NCBI GenBank assembly: GCA_964373575.1
Contig: CAYJVB010000018.1
Coordinates: 1-15,113, forward strand
Direction of reading: 5' to 3'
DNA length: 15,113 bases
DNA from: CAYJVB01 sp964373575
Lineage (GTDB): Archaea; Aenigmatarchaeota; Aenigmatarchaeia; CG10238-14
A program made the position numbers and the translations under genes. The notes beneath the pieces are model-generated. The model did not search any database. It saw only the letters and a list, made by a program, of their open reading frames with translations, and was not told where the DNA came from. This document shows positions 7,921-13,708 of the stretch, piece by piece (positions within the stretch are counted from its first letter, which is position 1; the number at the start of each line of letters is the position of its first letter).

Positions 7921-7980
7921 AGTACACTTATAATACTTTTTAAGTACAAATATAAATGTTTACTCTAATACATACATGTT
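7921..7980. promoter_or_regulatory. Shared divergent promoter with inverted-repeat half sites
   Basis: The AT-only block AAATATAAAT (7948-7957) is the best TATA-like element for both genes: its centre lies about 28 bases before the regulator ATG at 7981 and about 32 bases before the small-gene ATG at 7920. Nearby, GTACACTT (7922-7929) and AAGTAC (7942-7947) form imperfect inverted arms, and ACTTTTTAAGT (7935-7945) is a second small inverted repeat. These could be binding sites for the winged-helix protein encoded alongside. No Shine-Dalgarno is visible on either side. Confidence 0.35.
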
Positions 7981-8322
7981 ATGAAATACGAGACAATATT
8001 CGTTGAAACATTTGGAAATTCACCTGTAATAAGAATTATAGATTTCTTGTTAGATAATCCACTATTTGACTATTCTAAAGAAGAAATAGTAAAAGAACTT
8101 GGGATGAGTAAAACAACCTTTTACAAATATTTCGGTGTAATTGAAAAAAACAACCTAGTAAAAATCACAAGAAAAGTTGGAAAGTCAAAAATGTATAAGT
8201 TAGACAGAAAAAACAAAGCAATACAAAAAATAAAGGAGCTTGTTTGGGTATTAGGTATTAATGAAATGGAAAAATCAACGAACCTGGACGAAAGATCTAT
8301 CAGGAAACCATTAAAGGTATAA
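7981..8322 (+). CDS. Winged helix-turn-helix transcriptional regulator
   Basis: Predicted DNA-binding protein of 113 residues. The opening ETIFVETFGNSPVIRIIDFL (4-23) is a helical lead-in seen in small archaeal winged-helix proteins. The HTH follows: YSKEEIVKELGMSKTTFYKY (31-50), with the recognition helix in SKTTFYKYFGVIEKNNL, and the wing at about 58-76 (LVKITRKVGKSKMYKL). The last 35 residues form a charged helix (IQKIKELVWVLGINEMEK) that could dimerise. No ligand or metal site is visible. It is divergent from the frameshifted small gene and shares its 60-base promoter, a common arrangement for an autoregulator and its partner. Its stop codon directly abuts the stop of the convergent transporter gene (8322/8323). 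Target genes are unknown. Confidence 0.85.
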   Translation: MKYETIFVETFGNSPVIRIIDFLLDNPLFDYSKEEIVKELGMSKTTFYKYFGVIEKNNLVKITRKVGKSKMYKLDRKNKAIQKIKELVWVLGINEMEKSTNLDERSIRKPLKV

Positions 8323-8712
8323 TCAAAGCTTACTTAGCAGCAAAATAACCCCAATAGTTATCAACGTAATTCCAGATATCTTAATCAATGTCAACTGTTC
8401 CTTAAAGAAAACCCACGATAGAACTGCTAAAAATATATAACCAGTTGCAAGCAAGGGATAAGCGAAACTCAATTCAGCTCTAGACAAAATTACTATCCAC
8501 AAAAACCATGCAACGCCATAAAGCACTATACCAATATCAACAAATGGGTTAAAGAATACAGAAAAAATCTTCTTTGTTACAAGATCCCAGACTGATATCG
8601 CCCCTATCTGGGTCATCCCTTTCTTTAACGCCAATTGCCCAAAAACACCTAAAAAAACCGAAATTGCGACAAGCAGCAAAACTGACATATTTTTCCCATT
8701 TTTGCGTTTCAT
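8323..8712 (-). CDS. Four-TM SMR/EamA-like transporter, possible lipid-linked sugar flippase
   Basis: Small integral membrane protein of 129 residues with four hydrophobic helices, about 9-28, 55-76, 81-104 and 108-127. GQLALKKGM at 25-33 matches the first-helix motif of ArnE-like SMR proteins, and the second half (AELSFAYPLLATGYIFLAVL, then GITLITIGVILL) is a single EamA repeat. ArnE/ArnF relatives flip aminoarabinose-phosphoundecaprenol; others export small cations or drugs. The surrounding polyprenyl-phosphate glycosyltransferases favour a flippase role, but this is inference. I chose the ATG at 8712; the open frame extends to a TTG at 8739, and a later ATG at 8688 (MSVLLLVA) is possible. 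The TATA-like AT stretch at 8741-8757 would give a leader of about 10 bases for the 8712 start. It is downstream of vapC on the same strand. Confidence 0.78.
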   Translation of the reverse strand: MKRKNGKNMSVLLLVAISVFLGVFGQLALKKGMTQIGAISVWDLVTKKIFSVFFNPFVDIGIVLYGVAWFLWIVILSRAELSFAYPLLATGYIFLAVLSWVFFKEQLTLIKISGITLITIGVILLLSKL

Positions 8713-8740
8713 AACAGACACTAGTATTTGAAAATACAAT

Positions 8741-8757
8741 TATAAATTTAAATTTAT
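8741..8757 (-). promoter_or_regulatory. TATA-like element for the SMR-like transporter
   Basis: A 17-base stretch made almost wholly of A and T lies between the vapC stop (8765) and the transporter start (8712), centred about 37 bases before that start. It makes separate transcription of the transporter possible, apart from any read-through from vapBC. On the minus strand the T-rich sequence right after the vapC stop could also serve as an archaeal T-run terminator. Confidence 0.3.
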
Positions 8758-8764
8758 TTAAAAA

Positions 8765-9154
8765 CTACCATGTCTCAATTTTCAATTCTTTAATTCTAGA
8801 AAAGTGTCTTAAGTTCCTTGTGACTAAGATGAGATTATTTGACATAGCAACTGAAGCAATAAGAATATCTCTAAATTCCAACACTTCACCTTTTGATAGT
8901 AAATCTGCAAAAATTTTGCTTCCAGTATCAGCATTTTCAATATTTAATTGAAATGTTTTTAATCTTGTTAATAGTTTAAGTGCGTCTTCTCTTTCTGTCT
9001 CTTTCTTTGATACTCTTGCTCCTACTAGCAATTCAAATGCATTTATTGTTGTTGTAGCTACTATTCCCTCTTCGGAGAGTTTTTCAATTTTTGAAACAGC
9101 ATTTTTTTCACTCCTTAGAAAGGCAATCATGATATCTGTGTCTAGACATCTCAT
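8765..9154 (-). CDS. vapC: VapC-type PIN-domain ribonuclease toxin
   Basis: PIN-domain protein of 129 residues, full length for VapC toxins, which cut tRNA or other RNA using Mg2+ or Mn2+. The acidic site is visible: D5 in CLDTDIMIAFL, E41 in NAFELLVGA, and D96 in FRDILIASVA; the fourth position, in VTRNLRHF, is N114, which is common in this family. Other than that the active site looks intact, so the toxin is probably functional. The start overlaps the stop of the upstream vapB by 4 bases (ATGA at 9151-9154), implying translational coupling and fixed stoichiometry. Its RNA target cannot be told from the sequence. It lies inside a run of sugar-transfer genes. Confidence 0.9.
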   Translation of the reverse strand: MRCLDTDIMIAFLRSEKNAVSKIEKLSEEGIVATTTINAFELLVGARVSKKETEREDALKLLTRLKTFQLNIENADTGSKIFADLLSKGEVLEFRDILIASVAMSNNLILVTRNLRHFSRIKELKIETW

Positions 9155-9387
9155 TTCATCATCTTTCTAATTTCTCTATCAGAGCCTTTCCATCCTTTTT
9201 CTATGATTTTCTTGATCCTTTTTTCTTCTTTGTCAGTCATGTGTTTCCATGCACCAACCGAATCCATCAAAGAACCCCTTCTCTGCGTGAGTCTGAGGAT
9301 GGTTTTTGAAAAACTTTCATCTTTCATCTTTTCTCTTTTCAATGCATTGTAGGCATCTTCAACTATAGTGATGGTTTTTGTTGCCAT
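9151..9387 (-). CDS. vapB: VapB antitoxin, DUF217 type
   Basis: Antitoxin of 78 residues. The start MATKTITIVEDAYNALKREK, then ESFSKTILRL, is the archaeal VapB (DUF217) pattern, expected to form a ribbon-helix-helix or swapped-hairpin DNA-binding dimer. The C-terminal half is basic and charged (KEEKRIKKIIEKGWKGSD) and would be disordered until it binds and blocks the VapC active site. It is cotranscribed with vapC through a 4-base overlap. A perfect inverted repeat covers the TATA box and start region, consistent with VapBC autorepression. Confidence 0.87.
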   Translation of the reverse strand: MATKTITIVEDAYNALKREKMKDESFSKTILRLTQRRGSLMDSVGAWKHMTDKEEKRIKKIIEKGWKGSDREIRKMMK

Positions 9388-9388
9388 A

Positions 9389-9414
9389 TAAACATATGTG
9401 TATGTGTATGTTTA
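9389..9414 (-). promoter_or_regulatory. Palindromic vapBC operator overlapping the TATA box
   Basis: TAAACATA (9389-9396) and TATGTTTA (9407-9414) are perfect 8-base inverted arms separated by 10 bases, starting 1 base before the vapB ATG. The spacer and right arm carry a short repeated ACATAC unit on the minus strand. The TATA-like ATTATTTAAAC (about 9410-9420) is about 28 bases before the ATG and overlaps the right arm, so a protein bound here would block transcription. The VapBC complex is the obvious candidate by family precedent. Confidence 0.6.
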
Positions 9415-9434
9415 AATAATTTGCTGTTTGGGAA

Positions 9435-10085
9435 TCATCTGATCCCAAGTCTCAATTCTATTATATGACGCAATATTTCGAATCCAATCCTAAAATTTGT
9501 TTTCGATTTGCCCCCTTTTCTCTCCAAGAAAACTATAGGCACCTCTGTTATTCCAAAACCTTTCTTTTTTGCTTTGTATATAATTTCAAGGTTTATTTTA
9601 TAGCCAATGGGATTTAGGTCTATTTCATCAACAACTTTTCTTTTTATTGCCGAGAAGCCGGACATATTGTCTTTCACATCTAATCCCAGAGTCAGAGAAG
9701 CAAAATTTCTGTATAGGAAACTTATGATATTTCTGTGCGTTTTGTCTAGAGTTATACCACCTTCAATAAATCTTGATCCTATAACTACATCATAATCATC
9801 TATTTTATCTAATAATCTTCTGATGTCTGTTGCCCTATGGCTTCCATCACCATCCAAAATAACAATGACATCTCCACTTGCAACTTGAAGACCTTCAATA
9901 ACCGCATTAGACAATCCGTCCGTTTCTTGTTTTATCAATCTTACACCTTTCATTTCTTGAATTGAGTTTCCCTTTTCTATGACTATTATCTCATGATTAT
10001 AGTCAGAAAGCTCCTTCTTGATTTCGCTCACAAGACTGGAAATATAAGGTTCGTTTTTTGTAGGTATGAGCAGGGATACTTTCAT
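9435..10085 (-). CDS. Divergent GT2 glycosyltransferase, DPM1-like
   Basis: Predicted GT-A fold enzyme of 216 residues that would transfer a sugar to polyprenyl phosphate. It opens with VSLLIPTKNEPYISSLV (3-19) and has the metal site DGDGS (78-82) in VILDGDGSHRATDI, the GSRFIEGG segment (103-110), and NMSGFSAIKRK (140-150), all DPM1-like. Residues 32-41, where most members read VVDDGSTD, read EIIVIEKGNS, so the first nucleotide-binding Asp is lost. It has no C-terminal TM helices; a two-TM protein is encoded 31 bases upstream on the same strand and may anchor it. An AGGT close to the start codon is a weak Shine-Dalgarno. The sugar is unknown. Confidence 0.78.
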   Translation of the reverse strand: MKVSLLIPTKNEPYISSLVSEIKKELSDYNHEIIVIEKGNSIQEMKGVRLIKQETDGLSNAVIEGLQVASGDVIVILDGDGSHRATDIRRLLDKIDDYDVVIGSRFIEGGITLDKTHRNIISFLYRNFASLTLGLDVKDNMSGFSAIKRKVVDEIDLNPIGYKINLEIIYKAKKKGFGITEVPIVFLERKGGKSKTNFRIGFEILRHIIELRLGIR

Positions 10086-10116
10086 TAAAACCTATTGAAA
10101 TTAGCATTCAACATAA

Positions 10117-10299
10117 TTATAATTTGAATACTAAAGCTATAACAGAAACATATAAAGAGATACCGCCTACTACAAGTGAGTAGACGCCTAATTGATGATG
10201 GAATTTTCCTACGATAAAAACACCTAGTGAGATCAGCAAAACACCTATAACAATACCCCAGAAGATCCAGTTTGGGATTTCATCGTCTTTTTTCTTCAT
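10117..10299 (-). CDS. Small two-TM membrane protein of unknown function
   Basis: A 60-residue protein with two hydrophobic helices, about 11-31 (WIFWGIVIGVLLISLGVFIV) and 37-58 (LGVYSLVVGGISLYVSVIAL), joined by a short GKFHHQ turn. The N terminus is charged (MKKKDDEIPN), suggesting both ends in the cytoplasm. I do not recognise the family. It is a real gene candidate because the hydrophobic pattern is clean, a TATA-like box is centred about 26 bases before the ATG, and the GT2 gene follows 31 bases downstream on the same strand. By analogy to DPM2/DPM3, which anchor DPM1, it may hold that enzyme at the membrane; there is no sequence evidence for that beyond position and topology. Confidence 0.6.
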   Translation of the reverse strand: MKKKDDEIPNWIFWGIVIGVLLISLGVFIVGKFHHQLGVYSLVVGGISLYVSVIALVFKL

Positions 10300-10381
10300 T
10301 GAATATTATATGGAATTAGATAATAAAAAGTTTCTTTAAGATATTTTTATAATAACTAAAATGTAACTTTATTGTGGTAGC
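10300..10381. promoter_or_regulatory. Divergent promoter region, small TM gene and anchored exported protein
   Basis: Minus strand: CTTTTTATTATC (10319-10330) is centred about 26 bases before the start at 10299. Plus strand: TTTTTATAAT (about 10344-10353) is centred about 33 bases before the start at 10382, leaving a leader of roughly 6 bases. I see no Shine-Dalgarno, hairpin or RNA gene in these 82 bases. Confidence 0.4.
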
Positions 10382-10990
10382 ATGGGATTGAGTAGTAATA
10401 TACTGTCTTTAATAGCGGTATTTCTTGGAGGCTTGATTATAGGATTGTTTTTGTCTAATTATGTGGATGTACCAACACTGAATCAAATTAAGCTTCCTTT
10501 AGTAACGGAAAAAATAGTGACGAAAAACCCCGAGTTCTATCCTGATGATAGGTCTTGGCAAGGAAATTATCGTTATTACGGTGAACCAATATCTAGCGAC
10601 TCTAAATCAAAAGACGGTTTAGTAATAATACACCCCGTCGACATTCAGACACCAACTTATGTATTTCAAGAAGTTAAATTAGAAGAGGGTAAGAAATATT
10701 TATTGAAAGCTAGGGTTGCAAATATAGCAAAATATTCTTTTAGTTCTGCTACTGGATGTGATGATAGTATTATCATTATTAAATTGACTGACACAAAAAC
10801 AGGTAATGACACAGAATTGTTTAATGAAGTATTAAATACTGAACAAGGATGGAAAACAATTTCAATAGATGTAAGTAACTTTTCAGGTAAAAATGTAATT
10901 TTACAGGCAGAAGGACACGCTGGTGGACCATGTGGAAAATGGTCAGGAGAATGGAGTGCTGTAGATTATCTTTATATAGAGGAAAAATAA
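10382..10990 (+). CDS. Membrane-anchored exported beta-rich protein, unknown function
   Basis: A 202-residue protein with an N-terminal membrane anchor (about 6-27, ILSLIAVFLGGLIIGLF) and no clear cleavage site, so the rest is expected outside the cell. The outer part alternates beta strands with polar turns (KKYLLKARVANIAKY, GWKTISIDVSNFSGKNVIL, WSAVDYLYIEE), reminiscent of a galactose-binding-like or jelly-roll carbohydrate-binding fold. C126 and C184 are its only cysteines and could form a disulphide. Two sequons (N142, N166) would allow N-glycosylation. I cannot assign a family. It is convergent with the decarboxylase gene across a 16-base gap. A surface sugar-binding or assembly role is possible but only inferred. 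Confidence 0.65.
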   Translation: MGLSSNILSLIAVFLGGLIIGLFLSNYVDVPTLNQIKLPLVTEKIVTKNPEFYPDDRSWQGNYRYYGEPISSDSKSKDGLVIIHPVDIQTPTYVFQEVKLEEGKKYLLKARVANIAKYSFSSATGCDDSIIIIKLTDTKTGNDTELFNEVLNTEQGWKTISIDVSNFSGKNVILQAEGHAGGPCGKWSGEWSAVDYLYIEEK

Positions 10991-11006
10991 AGAAAATAAC
11001 TTGGGT

Positions 11007-11591
11007 TTAATTCTTAAAAAATGCAAGTATTGAAACACCAGCATAAACCTTTTTGCCTGTCTTTACATTTATTTTTAGATTTTTCGATTTAGGTATCAAA
11101 ACATTAACTTGTGAACCAAGTGTTATAATACCTAAAGATTGCCCAACCTTAATTTTTTCCCCCTCTTTGATATTGCAAATTATCTTACCAAAAAATTTAG
11201 CAGCGATTTGAATTACGGCTATCTTAATTTTTTTATTTCTTATAATAATTATATTTCTTTCATTTTTTATTTCAGAATATTTATTCGAGGTTCTGAAAAA
11301 ATTACCTTTTTCGTAAAAAATTTTTTCGACGATGCCATCGATAGGAGAACGGTTTATATGTACGTCAAGAGGTGACATATATATTGCAACATTAATTGAA
11401 CCATCTGACATTATTTTTTTTATGCTGAATATATCATTATTGTATTTTAAAGTTGTATTTTTTAAACGTGTGACATAAATTATTTTTCCATCAGCCGGGG
11501 ACAAAATAGCATTTTTTACCCGCAACGTTTTCCTTTTGGGATTTCTATCAACTATTTTTTTGATAGCTAAAGAAATAATATGAGTTAACAT
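11007..11591 (-). CDS. Phosphatidylserine/archaetidylserine decarboxylase-like protein (pyruvoyl enzyme)
   Basis: Short-form member (194 residues) of the phosphatidylserine decarboxylase family, which turns the serine head group of phospholipids, archaetidylserine in archaea, into ethanolamine. The landmarks are present in order: ILSPADGKI (29-37, D33), YMSPLDVHINRSPIDG (71-86, H78), EKGNFF, NERNIIII (110-117), and TLGSQVNVLIP (157-167), where the self-cleaving LGS would turn S160 into the pyruvoyl cofactor. D33, H78 and S160 correspond to the autocleavage triad, so the protein should be competent. Archaeal versions normally have about this size. It follows the methyltransferase with a 2-base gap, so the two are surely cotranscribed. 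The region is notably AT-rich. The serine lipid synthase is not in the window. Confidence 0.87.
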   Translation of the reverse strand: MLTHIISLAIKKIVDRNPKRKTLRVKNAILSPADGKIIYVTRLKNTTLKYNNDIFSIKKIMSDGSINVAIYMSPLDVHINRSPIDGIVEKIFYEKGNFFRTSNKYSEIKNERNIIIIRNKKIKIAVIQIAAKFFGKIICNIKEGEKIKVGQSLGIITLGSQVNVLIPKSKNLKINVKTGKKVYAGVSILAFFKN

Positions 11592-11593
11592 CT

Positions 11594-12349
11594 TTACTGT
11601 TTTGTTAATTTAGCAAATATAAATCTTCCACTTGTATACTTATACGATTTACCTAATTTTATAGACAATTTAAGAATTTTATAAAACAATTTATCTAGAT
11701 TTATTCCTAAAATATTTTGTGACAAAATAAGAAGTTTATCTATTAATGGCGGGAATACCATTATACTTTCTAAATTTTCGATGTGTAAATTTGACTTATT
11801 AGCCAATTGTTTTATTTCATTTATTTTGAAGCACTTAACCCGATAATATAGATTAAAAACCTTCCAGAAAACAAATTCAATTCTATAAAGTATATTGTGA
11901 TAATTATCTAAAGTAAGAAAAATAGAACCATTTTTCTTCAAAACTCTGTTTAGTTCCTTAAAAGAAATCATAAGATCACCGGTAATTAAATGATCAATAG
12001 TTGAAGTTGAAATTATAATATCAAAGATTTCATCTTTAAATGGAAGTTTAGAAACATTAGAATTAACGAGACAATACGGTTCTTTATCATTTCGCAAATT
12101 TTTTATTATTTTTTTAGATATATCAATACCAATTCCATAATTTTTCCTAGATAATTTATAAAGTAAATTTTTACTCCCATGAACTTCTTCAAATAAATCT
12201 GTTTTCAATACTGTTTTATTCTCAATATTTTTTATAAGTTCAATAAATTTCCTATCTTTTTCTTCAATAAGTATAGGAGGATAATAGATTTTTTTGAATC
12301 TCAAAAACTTTATATCCCAATATTTACTATAATTTTTTTTAAATTCCAT
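11594..12349 (-). CDS. SAM-dependent methyltransferase with DLFEE-type motif I
   Basis: Class I methyltransferase-like protein of 251 residues. Instead of the usual D-x-G-x-G-x-G motif I it has VLKTDLFEEVHG (47-58), a variant I associate with a subset of methyltransferase-domain proteins. Motif II is IGIDIS (73-78, D76 expected to bind the SAM ribose), SNVSKLPF (97-104) is the adenine-contact region, and FDIIISTSTIDHL (109-121) followed by ELNRVLKKNGSIFLTLDN is motif IV-VI of the methyltransf_11 type. The C-terminal 100 residues are hydrophobic and basic (FWKVFNLYY, LLILSQNI) and may contact a membrane or lipid. The 2-base spacing to the decarboxylase suggests the substrate could be a lipid amine, but this is speculative. 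It could also modify a glycan. Confidence 0.72.
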   Translation of the reverse strand: MEFKKNYSKYWDIKFLRFKKIYYPPILIEEKDRKFIELIKNIENKTVLKTDLFEEVHGSKNLLYKLSRKNYGIGIDISKKIIKNLRNDKEPYCLVNSNVSKLPFKDEIFDIIISTSTIDHLITGDLMISFKELNRVLKKNGSIFLTLDNYHNILYRIEFVFWKVFNLYYRVKCFKINEIKQLANKSNLHIENLESIMVFPPLIDKLLILSQNILGINLDKLFYKILKLSIKLGKSYKYTSGRFIFAKLTKQ

Positions 12350-12418
12350 TTATTTGGCCTATTGAAATTTAACAATAAATGTCCGACGGAACTGTCCTAA
12401 AAATCATTAAATGCAGTA
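12350..12418 (-). promoter_or_regulatory. Promoter region of the methyltransferase-decarboxylase pair with a GC-rich block
   Basis: ATTTATTG on the minus strand (12373-12380) is centred about 27 bases before the methyltransferase ATG and is the likely TATA box. Immediately upstream lies GTCCGACGGAACTGTCC (12381-12397), with 11 of 17 bases G or C in otherwise AT-rich surroundings. It contains the 9-base palindrome TCCGACGGA (12382-12390) and GTCC at both ends as a direct repeat. Its position matches a BRE plus activator or operator site. This would give the last two genes their own promoter, separate from trpB2. Confidence 0.4.
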
Positions 12419-13675
12419 TTAATATGATTTCAAGTCAAGAAGTCCATGACCTGATAGATTGAATACTATTGTTTTTTTTTCATTACTTTTTTTACATTCT
12501 AAAGCTTTATCTATAGTAGCCTTTATTGCATGTGAACTTTCTGGTGCTGGTATTATTCCTTCAGTTAAAGCAAACATTTTTCCAGCTTCAAACACTTCTT
12601 TCTGCGAATATGATATGGCATTAACAACTTTTCTATTAACCAGATATGAAAGTGTTGGGGTTTTGCCGTGATATCTAAGTCCACCAGCATGTATTTTTGG
12701 TGGAATGAATTTGTTGCCTAATGTATACATTTTTATCATTGGCATTAAACCTTGAAAATCCTGATAATCATATCTATAACTGCCTTTGGTAAATACTGGC
12801 ACAGCATTAGATTCTACAGCTATAAATTCTGTACTTTTCATTTTTTTCAAGAAAGGATAAACAAATCCAGCAAAATTGCTACCTCCTCCAACACATCCTA
12901 TCATCACATCAGGTTTTATATCTTCTATCTCAAACTGCTTCATACATTCATTACCTATAACAGTTTGATGCATCACCGCATAATTTGACATGCATCCTAA
13001 TGCAAGTTTCGCATTTTCATTTTCTTTGACAAATTCAAAAGCCTCACTCATTCCTATACCCAAGCTGCCACTCAGGTTTTTTTTATTCTTCAATGCCTCT
13101 CTTCCAGATTTTGTTATATTGCTGGGAGAAGGATAAACCTCAGCACCAAACAACTTCATCATCATCACTCTATAGGGCTTGTCATCATAACTCTTCTTTA
13201 TCATAAATATGATGCTTTTCATTCCAAAGAAACTAGATGATAATGCAACGGCTGAACCCCACTGACCGGCTCCAGTATCACTAACAATTATTTCTACTCC
13301 TTCCTTATTAGAATAATAAACTTGGGGTATGGATGTATTGAGCTTATGACTGCCTACAGGTGATACATCTTCACGCTTGAAATAAATTTTTGCAGGTGTT
13401 TTAAGACGCTTTTCAAATCTCTTTGCTCTAACTAAAGGTGTGGGTCTGTAAATGCTATAAAAATCTCGAACCTTTTCTGGTATTTTTATTAATCTATTAG
13501 TTTTGTATTTCCCAAGGAATAGCTCTTGCTTTATTATTTCCTTTGGCAGAATTTCTTTCAGATACTCTAATTTAATAGCCTTCTTTGTTTTTGGATCTAA
13601 AGGAGGTTCAATTGGAGAATCCAAGTCAGGAAATATGTTGTACCATTTTTTTGGTATGACTTCCTCTAGATTCAT
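12419..13675 (-). CDS. trpB2: TrpB2-type tryptophan synthase beta chain or related PLP enzyme
   Basis: PLP-dependent fold type II enzyme of 418 residues, typical TrpB2 length. The N-terminal extension PKKWYNIFPDL (8-18) is specific to TrpB2. The PLP lysine is K111 in VGSHKLNTS (107-115); the phosphate-binding loop is VGGGSN (262-267); the C-terminal substrate loop is EGIIPAPESSHA (372-383), and NLSGHG (406-411) holds the pyridine-nitrogen serine. D133 in SDTGAGQWG replaces the catalytic glutamate of ETGAGQ. TrpB2 enzymes condense serine (or phosphoserine) with indole, or perform other beta-replacements, without tight TrpA binding. There is no trpA or other trp gene here; asnB lies 33 bases upstream on the same strand. 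A TATA-like GGAATTTAAGG (about 13697-13707) allows a separate promoter. Tryptophan synthesis is likely but not certain. Confidence 0.85.
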   Translation of the reverse strand: MNLEEVIPKKWYNIFPDLDSPIEPPLDPKTKKAIKLEYLKEILPKEIIKQELFLGKYKTNRLIKIPEKVRDFYSIYRPTPLVRAKRFEKRLKTPAKIYFKREDVSPVGSHKLNTSIPQVYYSNKEGVEIIVSDTGAGQWGSAVALSSSFFGMKSIIFMIKKSYDDKPYRVMMMKLFGAEVYPSPSNITKSGREALKNKKNLSGSLGIGMSEAFEFVKENENAKLALGCMSNYAVMHQTVIGNECMKQFEIEDIKPDVMIGCVGGGSNFAGFVYPFLKKMKSTEFIAVESNAVPVFTKGSYRYDYQDFQGLMPMIKMYTLGNKFIPPKIHAGGLRYHGKTPTLSYLVNRKVVNAISYSQKEVFEAGKMFALTEGIIPAPESSHAIKATIDKALECKKSNEKKTIVFNLSGHGLLDLKSY

Positions 13676-13708
13676 AGCATTGTTTTTAATTTGAACCCTT
13701 AAATTCCT

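Noticed and set aside
8713..8739. N-terminal extension of the SMR-like protein from a TTG at 8739
   Set aside because: TTG is a weak start, the extra residues match nothing in the family, and the AT-rich promoter element would overlap it; the ATG at 8712 is better placed.
11139..11375. Plus-strand open frame opposite the decarboxylase
   Set aside because: It arises from AT-rich antisense sequence (F, Y, N-rich) and conflicts with the intact pyruvoyl-enzyme motifs on the other strand.
13686..13700. GGTTCAAAT on the minus strand, resembling a tRNA T loop
   Set aside because: The 33-base gap is too short for a tRNA and there are no matching stems, anticodon arm or D loop around it.
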